A stretch of 44,267 bases of DNA from Bacteroidales bacterium (GTDB lineage Bacteria > Bacteroidota > Bacteroidia > Bacteroidales > JAIPAH01), in contig JAIPAH010000008.1 of the NCBI GenBank assembly GCA_021740175.1, forward strand, positions 1-44,267. The letters run 5' to 3'. The notes below the pieces were generated by a model, which was not told the origin of the DNA, did not search any database, and was given only the letters and a program-made list of their open reading frames with translations. The first letter of the stretch is position 1. Each line of letters starts with the position of its first letter. Position numbers and translations under genes: made by a program. This document shows, piece after piece, positions 9,101-17,893 of this stretch.

Positions 9101-10559
9101 TCTTACGCGTACCCGGATGCGTATGACCTACTTGAAAACCCAATATTCTTTTGCCGATAAGATCAAACTCAAACCCAATGCTATTGTTTTTGACAGTATT
9201 AAAATCTATGATTCATTGGGGAATCCCGCTGTGATGAATGGCAAGATAAATCATCGTTACTTCAATGACTTCACCCTCGATTTGCATCTGGATACCCGCA
9301 ATTTTGCCGGTCTTAACACTACCCGCCTGGATAACGACCTCTTCTATGGAAAGGCTTTTGCCACCGGTCGCGTGGATATTACAGGGCCGACAGATGATAT
9401 CAATTTAAATGTCAGGGCCGAAACCGAACCCAATACCAATGTAGTGATTCCTATTAGTACTTCGCAATCTGTCAAAGAAAATGATTTCATCGTCTTTATG
9501 GATAAGGAAGAACAAGAAGAAAAAAAGAGAGTCTCCCTGCAAAAAATGGATGTAGGAGGGCTGAATATGAATTTCGAGCTTCAGATCACAAATGATGCTG
9601 AAGCAGAAATTATTCTACCCTTTTCTATGGGAAGTATCACCGGTCGCGGCAATGGCAACCTGAGGCTGGAAATAACATCATCCGGTGAGTTTAATATGTA
9701 TGGAGATTATATTATTGATGAAGGGGCTTTTCTCCTTACACTGCAAAGCATGTTGCGGCGGGATTTCTCAATTCAGCGCGGGGGAAGAATTTCCTGGAAT
9801 GGCGATCCTTATGATGCTACTCTTGATATCACAGCCCTGTATCAGGTGCGGCCAACTCTTGAAGGTTTGCCGGCATCACAATCTCTTGACCCCGCCATGG
9901 CTAAAGAGCGTATTCCTGTGAATTGCATCATCAATTTGAAAGACAAACTTTTTAATCCCAATATCAAGTTTGATATCGAATTGCCTTCCAGTGACAACCG
10001 TGTGAAAGAGATTGTTTACAGCAGCATTGACACAACCAGTACTGCCGAAATGAACCGGCAGATGATGTATTTGCTAGTGCTGAACTCTTTTAGCGTCTCC
10101 GGGGGCATGAATAATACGTTTTCTTCGGGACTTGGAGGCAGTTCACTGGATCTGCTCTCCAATCAGATTAGCAGTTGGTTGTCGCAGATCAGCCGCGATC
10201 TTGATGTGGGGATCAATTATCGTCCCGGTGACAACTATACTTCGGAAGAACTGGAAGTAGCCCTGTCTACCCAGCTTTTTGACGACCGTGTTTCCATTGA
10301 CGGCAATCTCGGGGTGACCAATATGCAAAAACAAACCCAGGCCAATAATATGGTCGGGGATATTAATGTTGAAGTGAAGATCACCAAAGATGGCAGATTC
10401 CGGGTGAAAGCTTTCAACCAAACAAATAACGTCGACCTGTTGAATGTCGGCGCTCCCTATACGCAAGGCCTCGGGATTTTCTACCGCAAAGAGTTTGATA
10501 CCCTCAATGAACTTTTTCGCAAGAAGGTCAGGGAAGAGGACAATGGGGTGCCTCAATAA
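6126..10559 (+). CDS. tamB: TamB-like translocation/assembly module protein
   Basis: A very large envelope protein (about 1,475 residues): one N-terminal membrane anchor (FLFIVVLILTVVVVTVNL), a long repetitive beta-rich body typical of AsmA/TamB bridge-like proteins, and the C-terminal TamB (DUF490) domain with RGNGNLRLEITSSGEFNMYG and SGLGGSSLDLLSNQISSWL. TamB-type proteins span the periplasm and act in outer-membrane protein insertion or lipid transport. The start is odd: the frame is open upstream of the anchor, but there is no in-frame ATG or GTG. I placed it at an ATT 9 nt after a GGAGG (6112-6116); CTG at 6150 and TTG at 6162 are alternatives. Confidence 0.93.
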   Translation: MKKQRKNTLKWFLFIVVLILTVVVVTVNLRVFQSYLGNKISEMVSNEIKTPFRVEKVKLGYFLRIKMENVVVLDDYYDTLLKADQLAFRLSEIDRQAKMLRFNDVRTQNLDFHLIKHEGDSNLNINYITDRLKDTTSKDSWNFEFTDVALSDARFRLDNKNEAPETEKMDFNHLDVQQLQTRIQNLRVVNDTISAWIKHLSGDEKSGFQLNNMEAHIKLSPTGWKGDYVRINTPNSQLFLDFIFDYNDYDGLSDFVKAVHIDAKLRDCRLSTTDLKYFVPQLPQTDKQMEVSGMLNGKLNDFESEDLRIQYGENSRFSGDLAIRGVTDIENAFIDAEIDDFSTNAEDIATFAMIDGEPLPEPLDKIESVQFEGFFKGKRLAFSSKADLKTNLGNISANISMTQDTTQKPSYKGTVSGDSVRLGKILERPSDLGALNFHTNFNGKGLDKNLEANIEGYVNRFQFRGNTFDSLMFQGDASSQKFAGELRLKDESISFNFSGLADLSKKNIQFDFQSGIQHADLNTLGIPNKSDSISTFSSIIQADFAGNHPDSLSGNMTLTDITYHQDNFVYNLDTLMVEANQRKAENRSLKIKSGFLDGNVSGQFLLSEIGQSYTNLMHGYLPDVFEYDSADKAKQAFRFDFRFKDTRGLSMIFMPQLTISSGSKIKGSYSNVSDSIFLESQIDTLIYNDIIFRDLKFTTGDKANLYSSNLKVSEVILKKYEEEQQSSLGMERLGLSTKVKNGQVFYNLNWDDFEKSDKNKATIKGHFNFESPTDFTHKINESNIRINDTLWQIDPRNHITVTDTSTVFSKVGIFTDYQAITLDGALSNNPDDKFGLNFNNFNLSDIDILLASSDIDVDGILNGYLNYSKVGDKSKFTGDIEVERFYLNKERMGKFSLYSYWSDSLQKLNINGDIIYKGNAGEKTLMKVGGSYWPKIGKANDSLNFDTELNNLSISALQPLFDDFLNSINGMASGKLNLGGSTQKPELTGEVDLTRTRMRMTYLKTQYSFADKIKLKPNAIVFDSIKIYDSLGNPAVMNGKINHRYFNDFTLDLHLDTRNFAGLNTTRLDNDLFYGKAFATGRVDITGPTDDINLNVRAETEPNTNVVIPISTSQSVKENDFIVFMDKEEQEEKKRVSLQKMDVGGLNMNFELQITNDAEAEIILPFSMGSITGRGNGNLRLEITSSGEFNMYGDYIIDEGAFLLTLQSMLRRDFSIQRGGRISWNGDPYDATLDITALYQVRPTLEGLPASQSLDPAMAKERIPVNCIINLKDKLFNPNIKFDIELPSSDNRVKEIVYSSIDTTSTAEMNRQMMYLLVLNSFSVSGGMNNTFSSGLGGSSLDLLSNQISSWLSQISRDLDVGINYRPGDNYTSEELEVALSTQLFDDRVSIDGNLGVTNMQKQTQANNMVGDINVEVKITKDGRFRVKAFNQTNNVDLLNVGAPYTQGLGIFYRKEFDTLNELFRKKVREEDNGVPQ

Positions 10560-10636
10560 AATACAAGTTGGGTTTTATGCTTGCATACGTTTTTTTGGGA
10601 AGGATCATAAAAATCGCGAGACCTGACTTGATAATT

Positions 10637-10810
10637 TTATCCAACTCCGCTCTCGCTGCTTCCCTGTGCACCAAAATATTCATCATTTTCAAACGGATAT
10701 ATTCCTTTTTCCGATTCGGTATATTTCGCCGAGTCCTTGCTTTGCTGTCCCAAAACAAAGGCCGGGATAGAAAACAGGATGATTCCGGTGAGTAGCGTTT
10801 GTTTTAACAT
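10637..10810 (-). CDS. small secreted protein of 57 residues
   Basis: A short ATG-initiated frame encoding MLKQTLLTGIILFSIPAFVL followed by GQQSKDSAKY, then an acidic tail ending GAQGSSESGVG. The N terminus is a clear Sec signal peptide (Lys, then a hydrophobic stretch, then an Ala/Gly cleavage region), leaving about 35 exported residues rich in Ser, Glu and Asp. It is convergent with tamB and ends 78 bp from it. The sensible signal peptide and the opposite orientation argue for a real gene; the mature peptide is unrecognised. Confidence 0.6.
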   Translation of the reverse strand: MLKQTLLTGIILFSIPAFVLGQQSKDSAKYTESEKGIYPFENDEYFGAQGSSESGVG

Positions 10811-10954
10811 GGTGCTAATTTGGTTATTTTAAGTCTCAAAGGTATTGAATTCATCAAGGAAATCCCGATTGTTTTATTATCTTTATGAAACGTTATTTAT
10901 GTAAAGAAATTGAGCATAGGCGACCAATAGCCATTATATAGAAAATGATTGATT

Positions 10955-11230
10955 ATGAAAACGACAGGTGAACAAAAAAGAGTAATCCCGGAATATACGC
11001 GCAGGATTAGCGTACCTCAGGAATTCAGGCATTTGCTGTGGGATCACCCTCAGGGCGAAGCCCCCCTTGAAAAAATCGTTCATCGTCTGCTGATTTATGC
11101 GACTTTTGACAGTATAAAATGGCTGATGCATCATTACCCGGAAATTACCTATAAGTTGGTCTTCAAATATCCTGATATCCCTCGCGGCGCCAGGTTTTGG
11201 GTTAAAGAATTTTACAATGATAAAAGATAA
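10955..11230 (+). CDS. DUF6922-like protein, probable antitoxin partner
   Basis: A 91-residue protein beginning MKTTGEQKRVIPEYTRRISV with the segments FRHLLWDH and YATFDSIKWLMHHYPEI. This short class commonly lies directly upstream of AbiEii-type nucleotidyltransferases in Bacteroidota. Its stop overlaps the start of the downstream nucleotidyltransferase by 14 bp, so the two are translationally coupled and probably form a type IV-like toxin-antitoxin pair. The ATG at 10955 is preferred to a TTG two codons earlier. Confidence 0.75.
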   Translation: MKTTGEQKRVIPEYTRRISVPQEFRHLLWDHPQGEAPLEKIVHRLLIYATFDSIKWLMHHYPEITYKLVFKYPDIPRGARFWVKEFYNDKR

Positions 11231-11792
11231 GTTGTTCCCTGTAGCTCAGTTGATTTCAAAAATTACAAATCAGTTCTATTTGGCTGGTGGAACTGCGATT
11301 ATGTTGAAATATGATCATCGGGAGAGTTATGATTTGGACTTTTTCTATGGCAAATCCTTTTCTTTCAAAAGATTGGAAAATAAGATTAAAAAGCATGTTA
11401 CAGGTATTTCTCACATTGCTTATGGTGAAGATAACCTGGATATCTTTATTGAGGGAACCAAAGTATCCTTCGTATTTTTCCCATTTTCTAACGTCAAATC
11501 AATTGAAAATTATAAAGGAATCCGTATAGCATCTGATTTGGATTTGTTGCTTAATAAGTTATATGTAGGAAGTAGGAGAATTGATGATAAAGATCCCTTT
11601 GACGTTGCTTGGCTATGGCAAAAATACGATTGGCAGGTTTCTCTTATAAAGCAACTTTTTGAAAAGAAATTTGAAGGTCATTCATTTGAATTAGCATTAG
11701 GCGCTATGGGGAATTTCGAAGATTATAAGCATATGGATGATTGGGTAAAAGGAGTGATTCAAGTGAAAATTCAACAAGCAAAATCTCTTTGA
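11217..11792 (+). CDS. AbiEii/AbiGii-type nucleotidyltransferase
   Basis: A 191-residue protein with the minimal nucleotidyltransferase core: FYLAGGTAIML (Gly24-Gly25) followed by SYDLDFF (Asp39 and Asp41, the metal ligands), then SDLDLLLNKLYVGSRRIDDKD in the second half, as in DUF1814/AbiEii proteins. Known members transfer nucleotides to tRNA or protein and act as the toxin of a two-gene system. Overlaps its upstream partner by 14 bp. Unlike the decayed homologue near 21 kb, this one is intact. Confidence 0.85.
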   Translation: MIKDKLFPVAQLISKITNQFYLAGGTAIMLKYDHRESYDLDFFYGKSFSFKRLENKIKKHVTGISHIAYGEDNLDIFIEGTKVSFVFFPFSNVKSIENYKGIRIASDLDLLLNKLYVGSRRIDDKDPFDVAWLWQKYDWQVSLIKQLFEKKFEGHSFELALGAMGNFEDYKHMDDWVKGVIQVKIQQAKSL

Positions 11793-11835
11793 GTTTACTT
11801 CCCGGAAGCAAATCAAACAAAGAAATTTTATCCCT

Positions 11836-14800
11836 ATGGAAGAAAAGAAATTATTAATCTACCAGTCTTCAGCCGGTTCGGGAAAAACCACCCAAATTGT
11901 CAGGGAATATTTCAACCTGGCAATCCCTAACCCATCGCTATATTCGGCTATCCTGGCCATCACCTTTACCAATAAAGCCGCCGGGGAGATGAAAAACCGG
12001 ATTGTAAACATCTTGCGCCAAATCATCGATTCAGGTTCCATCAATGACGAAAACCATAGGTATGTTGAGCCACTACTGGAGAATGGTCTTAGTGAGGAAA
12101 ATGTTAAGAAAGGGGCTGAAAAACTGCTGAATAATATTCTGCATGATTACTCCGGTTTTGCGGTCTCCACCATTGATAGCCTGATGCATCGCATTGTCCG
12201 CTCCTTTGCTTTTGACCTGAAACTTTCTTCCAATTTCAGCGTCATCCTGGATCAAAAGGAGCTGGTGCAGCAGTCGGTAGACTTGCTTTTGGACAACCTT
12301 GGAGAGAATAAGCAGCTCACCGACTTTTTAGTAAAGTTCCTTAGGGAAAACATGGCGGAAAACCGCTCCTGGCATATTGAGAATTCGCTGTATGATTTCG
12401 GGATGCTCCTGCAGGACGAAGAGGCAAGAAAGTATATCGATAAGCTGCGACAAATTGATTTTGATAGTTTCGTTGATATTCAGCAAAAACTGAATGCTTT
12501 TACTTCCGCTTTTGAAAAAGACCTTAAAACCTTTGCCGAAGAGGGAATGAATATTATCGGCGATATTCCCGAAGCGGCTTTTTTCCAGAAAAAAAGAGGT
12601 ATGCCCGGTTACTTTAAAGCTATCCGTGACGAAAAGTATAAACAAGAAGGTTTAGGCCGCTTATACGGCAATTCTTATGTTGCAAAATTCGTAGAGGAAG
12701 GAAAATATACCTCCGCTAAGGCTTCACAACACGATAAAGACCTCGTCGAGGGGGTGGCACAAAAAATTATTGATGTTTATAATCGTATTGTGAACTATAT
12801 CGAAAAGCACGGTGAAAAATATTTCCTCTATAACCTTCTCAAAAGAAATCTCCATGCTATGGCAGTTATGCGGGAGATAGAAAACTACCTCAATCAGCTT
12901 AAGACGGAGCAGGATTATGTGCATATATCGGAGTTCAACCGCGTTATTGCCGATCAAATATGGAAGAACGGTTCGGTACCCTTTATTTATGAACGCATAG
13001 GCGAAAAATACCGGCACTGCTTTATCGACGAGTTCCAGGATACTTCCGTACTACAATGGCATAATCTCGTCCCTTTGGTAACCAATGGTCTTGCAAGCGG
13101 AAAGGAGAACATGATCGTGGGTGACGGTAAACAATCGATTTACAGGTTCAGAAGTGGTGAGGTGGAGCAGTTTAACGCGCTGCCTGGGCTTTATGATAAA
13201 AAAGCCGTACCCGACGGCGAAGTCCAGGAAAAAACCTTAAAAAACAATGCCCGAAAGTTTGTTTTGGAGCATAATTTCCGCTCAAACCGTGAAATTGTCG
13301 AATTTAACAACAATTTTTTCGAATTTGTAAAAAACAATACAAATGGAAAGATTCAGGAAATTTACAGGGACCATCAACAAAATGTTGACCGGAAGCGGGA
13401 AGGTTGTGTGACCATTGATTTCGTCGAAGGAACGGGAGAAGAACTGAAGACAGCCAACCTCGAAAAAGTAGCCGCTGCAGCGGAAAACTGCCTGCAGTTG
13501 AATTACGCGCAAAAAGACATCGCGGTTTTGTGTCGCAGAAACTACGAAGGAATGAGTGTAGCCCGCTACCTTTCGGAGAAAGGCTATGATGTCATTTCTT
13601 CCGATTCGCTTTTATTGTCAAGCTCACCGGAACTCCATTTTATAACGGCTATACTCCGCCATATCAATAATCCCGGCGAGCAAAATGCTAAAGCAACGAT
13701 TTTTAGCTTTCTGAACAAGAAAGATAAATGGCCTGAAAAGGAACATACCGCTCATGAGGGTTTTTCAGAAGCTATCCGTGAGCGTGAAGCCGGTGAAAAG
13801 GAAGACTTGCTCGACCTGCTCGGGCTGGAGAGAGACCGTATTAATGAGCGATCATTATACGACCTGGTGGAATACATAATCCGCCATTTTGGATTGAACG
13901 AAAAGCCTAACCCGTTTATCACCTTTTTCCTTAATGAAATACGGCAACTTACAGATACCGGCCAGACCAATCTTAACGATTTTCTCGATTGGTGGGAAGA
14001 AAACAAAAACAGCAAGTCGGTGGTGGTTCCGGAAGGAATTGACGCCATCAGGGTTTATACCATTCATAAGGCCAAGGGACTGCAGTTCCCGGTAGTCATC
14101 TATCCGTTTATCACGAAAAACTACAGGCTGACCAAATCCAGTGGCTGGTTCGAGATGGGTGAAGAAGAGAATCTCAAGGAGCTGCCGGTTATCAACCTCC
14201 CGATGAAGTCGAATCTGCAGGAGACCCGCTTTTCCGAGTCCTACACGAAGGAAGATGCAAAATCCCTGCTGGATGAAATCAACGTGAATTATGTGGCCTT
14301 CACACGCCCTGAGTCACGTCTGCACCTGGTATCGCAATATCCATCAAAAAAGCCCCAAAATATCGATGTCCCCTTTCTTCTGAAAGGATTTTTGGAGCAT
14401 ATGCAATTATGGGAAGAGGACCAGGACCACTATGTATGGGGGGATGAAAAAAAGCCTGCCGAAAAGGAGGCTGCTACAGCTAATAATACAGCGGATAATA
14501 TTTATCTTGAAGATTTTGTTTCGGAAGATTGGAGAAAAAAACTCGTGCTGGCCCCGGAAGCACCCGGAAAATGGGATGTGACCGATCCGAAACAAAACCG
14601 ACGGTGGGGAAATCTCATCCACCGGGCCCTTTCAGAGGTTTATACGCCTGGGGATATTCCCGCTGTGGTAAGCGGTTATGTATTGCAAGGACTCCTGCAA
14701 AAAGATGCCTCCGAATCTTTCCGGCAGACCCTGGAGAAGGTGGTGTTTAATGAAGATTTGAAAAGCTTTTTCCAACCCGGCATTAAGGTCAAAAACGAAG

Positions 14801-15018
14801 CCACGCTCATCGCTAGTGACGGAAAAACGCTGCGGCCCGATAAACTGATATTTAAACAGGACCGGGTTGTGCTCATAGAATATAAAACCGGCAAACCGGA
14901 AGATTATCACTTCAAGCAAATCAAAACTTATCGCAACGCCCTGGAAGAGATGGGCTATTCGGCCATTGAATCGTATCTGCTCTACCTCGATGATGAAATC
15001 GAGCTCAAGAAGGTTTGA
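11836..15018 (+). CDS. AddA/RecB-like UvrD-family helicase with C-terminal PD-(D/E)XK nuclease
   Basis: A 1,060-residue protein. It has a UvrD/Rep helicase core with Walker A SSAGSGKTTQI (about residue 11), motif II FIDEFQDTS (about 395), motif VI VAFTRPESRLHLV (about 818) and a C-terminal nuclease of the RecB family (GKTLRPDKLIFKQDRVVLIEYKTGKP). Such proteins pair with an AddB-like subunit to resect double-strand breaks; no AddB gene is in the window. Length fits the Bacteroidota branch of the family. Starts 43 bp after the nucleotidyltransferase gene, possibly with its own promoter. Confidence 0.92.
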   Translation: MEEKKLLIYQSSAGSGKTTQIVREYFNLAIPNPSLYSAILAITFTNKAAGEMKNRIVNILRQIIDSGSINDENHRYVEPLLENGLSEENVKKGAEKLLNNILHDYSGFAVSTIDSLMHRIVRSFAFDLKLSSNFSVILDQKELVQQSVDLLLDNLGENKQLTDFLVKFLRENMAENRSWHIENSLYDFGMLLQDEEARKYIDKLRQIDFDSFVDIQQKLNAFTSAFEKDLKTFAEEGMNIIGDIPEAAFFQKKRGMPGYFKAIRDEKYKQEGLGRLYGNSYVAKFVEEGKYTSAKASQHDKDLVEGVAQKIIDVYNRIVNYIEKHGEKYFLYNLLKRNLHAMAVMREIENYLNQLKTEQDYVHISEFNRVIADQIWKNGSVPFIYERIGEKYRHCFIDEFQDTSVLQWHNLVPLVTNGLASGKENMIVGDGKQSIYRFRSGEVEQFNALPGLYDKKAVPDGEVQEKTLKNNARKFVLEHNFRSNREIVEFNNNFFEFVKNNTNGKIQEIYRDHQQNVDRKREGCVTIDFVEGTGEELKTANLEKVAAAAENCLQLNYAQKDIAVLCRRNYEGMSVARYLSEKGYDVISSDSLLLSSSPELHFITAILRHINNPGEQNAKATIFSFLNKKDKWPEKEHTAHEGFSEAIREREAGEKEDLLDLLGLERDRINERSLYDLVEYIIRHFGLNEKPNPFITFFLNEIRQLTDTGQTNLNDFLDWWEENKNSKSVVVPEGIDAIRVYTIHKAKGLQFPVVIYPFITKNYRLTKSSGWFEMGEEENLKELPVINLPMKSNLQETRFSESYTKEDAKSLLDEINVNYVAFTRPESRLHLVSQYPSKKPQNIDVPFLLKGFLEHMQLWEEDQDHYVWGDEKKPAEKEAATANNTADNIYLEDFVSEDWRKKLVLAPEAPGKWDVTDPKQNRRWGNLIHRALSEVYTPGDIPAVVSGYVLQGLLQKDASESFRQTLEKVVFNEDLKSFFQPGIKVKNEATLIASDGKTLRPDKLIFKQDRVVLIEYKTGKPEDYHFKQIKTYRNALEEMGYSAIESYLLYLDDEIELKKV

Positions 15019-15256
15019 GTTTAGCCACATTAATAGTTTTAGATCCTGACAATCAAATGTTACCTGGAGACGGGTTGTTGCTGAGTGGATGATTAGCAGC
15101 AGACTGTTAGCCTGTTGTCAAAACCAATTTCCGGCAGCTCAAGTACTTTCTCAAGCCACCGGAAGTATTCGCTTATAGCGGGTAAAAAAATACAGATTCT
15201 TCACCTACAGGATACTTATGGATTTTATAAATCCTATTTACAAGATAGTAATCCTG

Positions 15257-15745
15257 TTATTCATCTTCCTTTTCCTCGTCGTTTTCATCTTCTTCTTTCT
15301 CCGATTCTTCTTTTATGAATTGGCCGTTACTGTCAAAAAGAAGTTCTATTTCTTCATCATTGGCTTCCACTTCAACCTCAAAGGATGTTTTTCCTTTCTT
15401 TTCTATTTTTTCCGCTTCTTCAATTTCGTAATCCCTATAATTTTCTTCAAGATATTTCTTTATGGAAGGCATTAATGAGCCGGTATCTATTCCGGTTTCA
15501 GTACTGACAACATTGCCTTTGGCGTCGTAAACCATCTCTTTTTCCACTCCTTCTTCCTTAAACTCTACTGCAAAATAATTCCCTTCCTTTTCCCATTCCA
15601 CATCATTCATCTTTGGCTTTTCTGTCTTAAAGGCTTTCTTTACGGGGTCAGGAACTTTCGGTGATTCCATTTCATCCTGTGCTTTACCGGATAAAGCAAA
15701 CATCAATACTATTGATACGATTGCGGTAATTTTTAAAGCTTTCAT
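15257..15745 (-). CDS. PepSY-like secreted protein
   Basis: A 162-residue exported protein: signal peptide MKALKITAIVSIVLMFALSG-KA, then two PepSY-like repeats (VPDPVKKAFKTEKPKMNDVE ... VEFKEEGVEKEMVYDAKGNV and ... FEVEVEANDEEIELLFDSNG), and an extremely acidic tail of alternating Glu/Asp. This is the beta-lactamase-inhibitor-like PepSY family of Bacteroidota periplasmic proteins, function unclear. It lies 71 bp downstream of a sensor kinase gene on the same strand, a linkage common for this family, and may belong to its regulon. Confidence 0.85.
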   Translation of the reverse strand: MKALKITAIVSIVLMFALSGKAQDEMESPKVPDPVKKAFKTEKPKMNDVEWEKEGNYFAVEFKEEGVEKEMVYDAKGNVVSTETGIDTGSLMPSIKKYLEENYRDYEIEEAEKIEKKGKTSFEVEVEANDEEIELLFDSNGQFIKEESEKEEDENDEEKEDE

Positions 15746-15816
15746 AGTCTTTCAATTTTTAAACATTTTTAAATCATTTAACAAGTATAATACGTAAATC
15801 TAAAGCAAATTTGAAG

Positions 15817-17061
15817 TCAGAAATAAACTTGTATTAGATGCCATTCTCCTTCATTCGCATACTTGACAGACCAATGGTATATTTCACATATTTTTTTAAC
15901 AATAGATAATCCGAGACCTGTGGACTGTGATGATTGGTCGGCCTTTACAAAACGCGCGAACATCGTTTCGGGGGGATATTTCAAAGGCCGGCCGGTATTC
16001 TTTATGGATAGGGAATGGTGCTGCAGTACTATTTTCACTGTTCCATTTTGGTAATTGTGTTTAACGGCGTTGTTTAAAAGATTGGATATCAGAATATCCA
16101 ATAACCTGGGATTCACCGTAATTTCAACAGATTCTAATTCTTTTTGAAGGGTTAGGTTTTTTGCCTGTAAAAACTCTTGGTATTGGCTAATGACTTTCTC
16201 TGTAACCGTTGCCAGATTTACCCGCTCGTTATCCTCGAATTGCCTGTTTTCAATTTTTGTTAACAGAAGCAGGGTTTTGTTAAGATTAGCCAGTCTTCGG
16301 CTGGCAGAAAATGCCGAATTAATTTGTTCTGTCAGCTTTTCCGAAAGGCTGGGGTCCTGAAGAGCCACTTCCAGTTTTGCCCGCACAATAGATAAAGGGG
16401 TTTGCATCTCGTGGGCGGCATTTTCTGTAAAGGCTTTTAATGTATGATAGTCTGATCTTACTTTCTCCGTAAGATGTTCAACGGCTTTGTTTAACTCTTT
16501 GAATTCAGAGATATTTGAAGGTTGTAATTGAATGGGTTTGTCTGCTTGCAACGAGTATGACTTAAGGATAGTAAGATTCTGATAAAAAGGTTTCCATATT
16601 CTTTGGGATATTCGTCTGTTAATAAAGTAGACCCCGGCAAGCAGAACGCCCAAAATTAAAGCAATAGCGACACCTATGCTCCCTAAATACTCATAAGGCT
16701 CGGGAATAAGCTGCCTTACTGTGATTTGGTAGGTTTTCCCGTTTATGCTTTCTGTAGCGTTTAATTCCCTGAAAAGCTCTTTTTCCTTCTCTATCGGGTC
16801 ATAACGAACCGTATCCTTGATGCCATTCTTTTTGCCCTGATAGCTCGTTATTTCTTTTATCTCAATATCAGGGGGAAGATGCGGTATGGATTCACTGTTT
16901 TTCAGGCGTTGTATTATACGCTCTTTACTGATATAAAGCCGTTCGTTTATCTCCTCTTCTATAATGGAAGTCATGATATAAAAAATCAATCCGCCATTTA
17001 CAATCAGCAAAATACTTGTAAACAGAAGAAAGTTCCTGCTTGACCTCTGGATTAATTTCAT
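15817..17061 (-). CDS. sensor histidine kinase
   Basis: A 414-residue membrane kinase: TM1 about 12-34, a periplasmic sensor of about 90 residues, TM2 about 127-147, a HAMP-like linker, and HisKA with the phospho-acceptor His217 in ENAAHEMQTPLSIV. An HATPase domain follows with N box NLLNNAVKHN and G box STGLGLSIVKKI. It overlaps the response regulator stop by 4 bp (ATGA), so they are co-translated. The signal is unknown; the adjacent PepSY gene suggests an envelope or metal/stress cue (inference). Confidence 0.95.
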   Translation of the reverse strand: MKLIQRSSRNFLLFTSILLIVNGGLIFYIMTSIIEEEINERLYISKERIIQRLKNSESIPHLPPDIEIKEITSYQGKKNGIKDTVRYDPIEKEKELFRELNATESINGKTYQITVRQLIPEPYEYLGSIGVAIALILGVLLAGVYFINRRISQRIWKPFYQNLTILKSYSLQADKPIQLQPSNISEFKELNKAVEHLTEKVRSDYHTLKAFTENAAHEMQTPLSIVRAKLEVALQDPSLSEKLTEQINSAFSASRRLANLNKTLLLLTKIENRQFEDNERVNLATVTEKVISQYQEFLQAKNLTLQKELESVEITVNPRLLDILISNLLNNAVKHNYQNGTVKIVLQHHSLSIKNTGRPLKYPPETMFARFVKADQSSQSTGLGLSIVKKICEIYHWSVKYANEGEWHLIQVYF

Positions 17062-17735
17062 TTGTCGGTGTATTTATATCCTATACCATAGATATTTTCT
17101 AAATAGTCGATACTCCCGGCCGCCATAATTTTTTTCCTTAGATTCCTTATATGAGTATACACAAAATCAAAGTTATCCATCATATCACTGTGGTCTCCCC
17201 ACAGGTATTCAGCAATAGATTCTTTGGTTACGACCCGGTCTTTATTGGTAATAAAATAAAGCATCAGCTCATATTCCTTATTGGTAAGATTTATGGGTTT
17301 TCCATAAACAGCAACCTGTTTCGCTTCTGTGTCAATTGTAATTTCGTTGAATTCCAGCGTAGCTTTTCCTCCATAATCTTTTCTGCGGATAATAGCGTTT
17401 ATCCGCGAATGAAGTTCGGCCAGGTGAAAAGGTTTTGCGATGTAGTCATCAGCCCCTAGATCCAGGCCGTTCAATTTGTCCTCCAGCGAATTTTTTGCGG
17501 AAACAATTAGTATTCCGGTTTGGGGATGATCGGCTTTTAACCTTTTTAAAAGACCAAGCCCATTGCCATCAGGTAAAAGAATATCTAAAACGACAATATC
17601 ATAAGAATGCACCAACAACTTATCCTCCGCTTCAAAATAATCAGAGGCTTCTGCGCATATGTTGCCTGAATTCTCCAAATATTGTGAGATTGAATGTAAT
17701 AAACTAATTTCGTCTTCCACAATTAATATCTTCAT
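17058..17735 (-). CDS. OmpR-family response regulator
   Basis: A 225-residue regulator: receiver domain with the acidic pocket EDE (residues 7-9), phospho-acceptor Asp51 in VVLDILLPDGNG and conserved Lys in ADDYIAKPFH, then an OmpR/PhoB winged helix (LTNKEYELMLYFITNKDRVV ... VYTHIRNLRKKI). First gene of the regulator-kinase operon. Likely controls the downstream PepSY gene. Confidence 0.95.
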   Translation of the reverse strand: MKILIVEDEISLLHSISQYLENSGNICAEASDYFEAEDKLLVHSYDIVVLDILLPDGNGLGLLKRLKADHPQTGILIVSAKNSLEDKLNGLDLGADDYIAKPFHLAELHSRINAIIRRKDYGGKATLEFNEITIDTEAKQVAVYGKPINLTNKEYELMLYFITNKDRVVTKESIAEYLWGDHSDMMDNFDFVYTHIRNLRKKIMAAGSIDYLENIYGIGYKYTDK

Positions 17736-17893
17736 AAATCAAAATTATGAATAGAATTTAAAGCAATTCTAATATAATACTCAAAAAACGAATTATTTAC
17801 AAATTTTTCTTCAATAGCAAGGCATAAGGAAATCCATGATTAACAGACTTGGTTGATGCTTCAATATTAAGCTTTTGCTCTTTAATCTCTGCG

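Noticed and set aside
10568-10795. 75-codon plus-strand frame after tamB
   Set aside because: It is antisense to the 57-residue secreted protein, which has a proper signal peptide; this frame has neither a start context nor a domain.
17765-17893. Minus-strand reading EIKEQKLNIEASTKSVNHGF past the pRiA4b-like stop
   Set aside because: It may be the tail of another lost gene, but 35 residues with no family match cannot support a feature.
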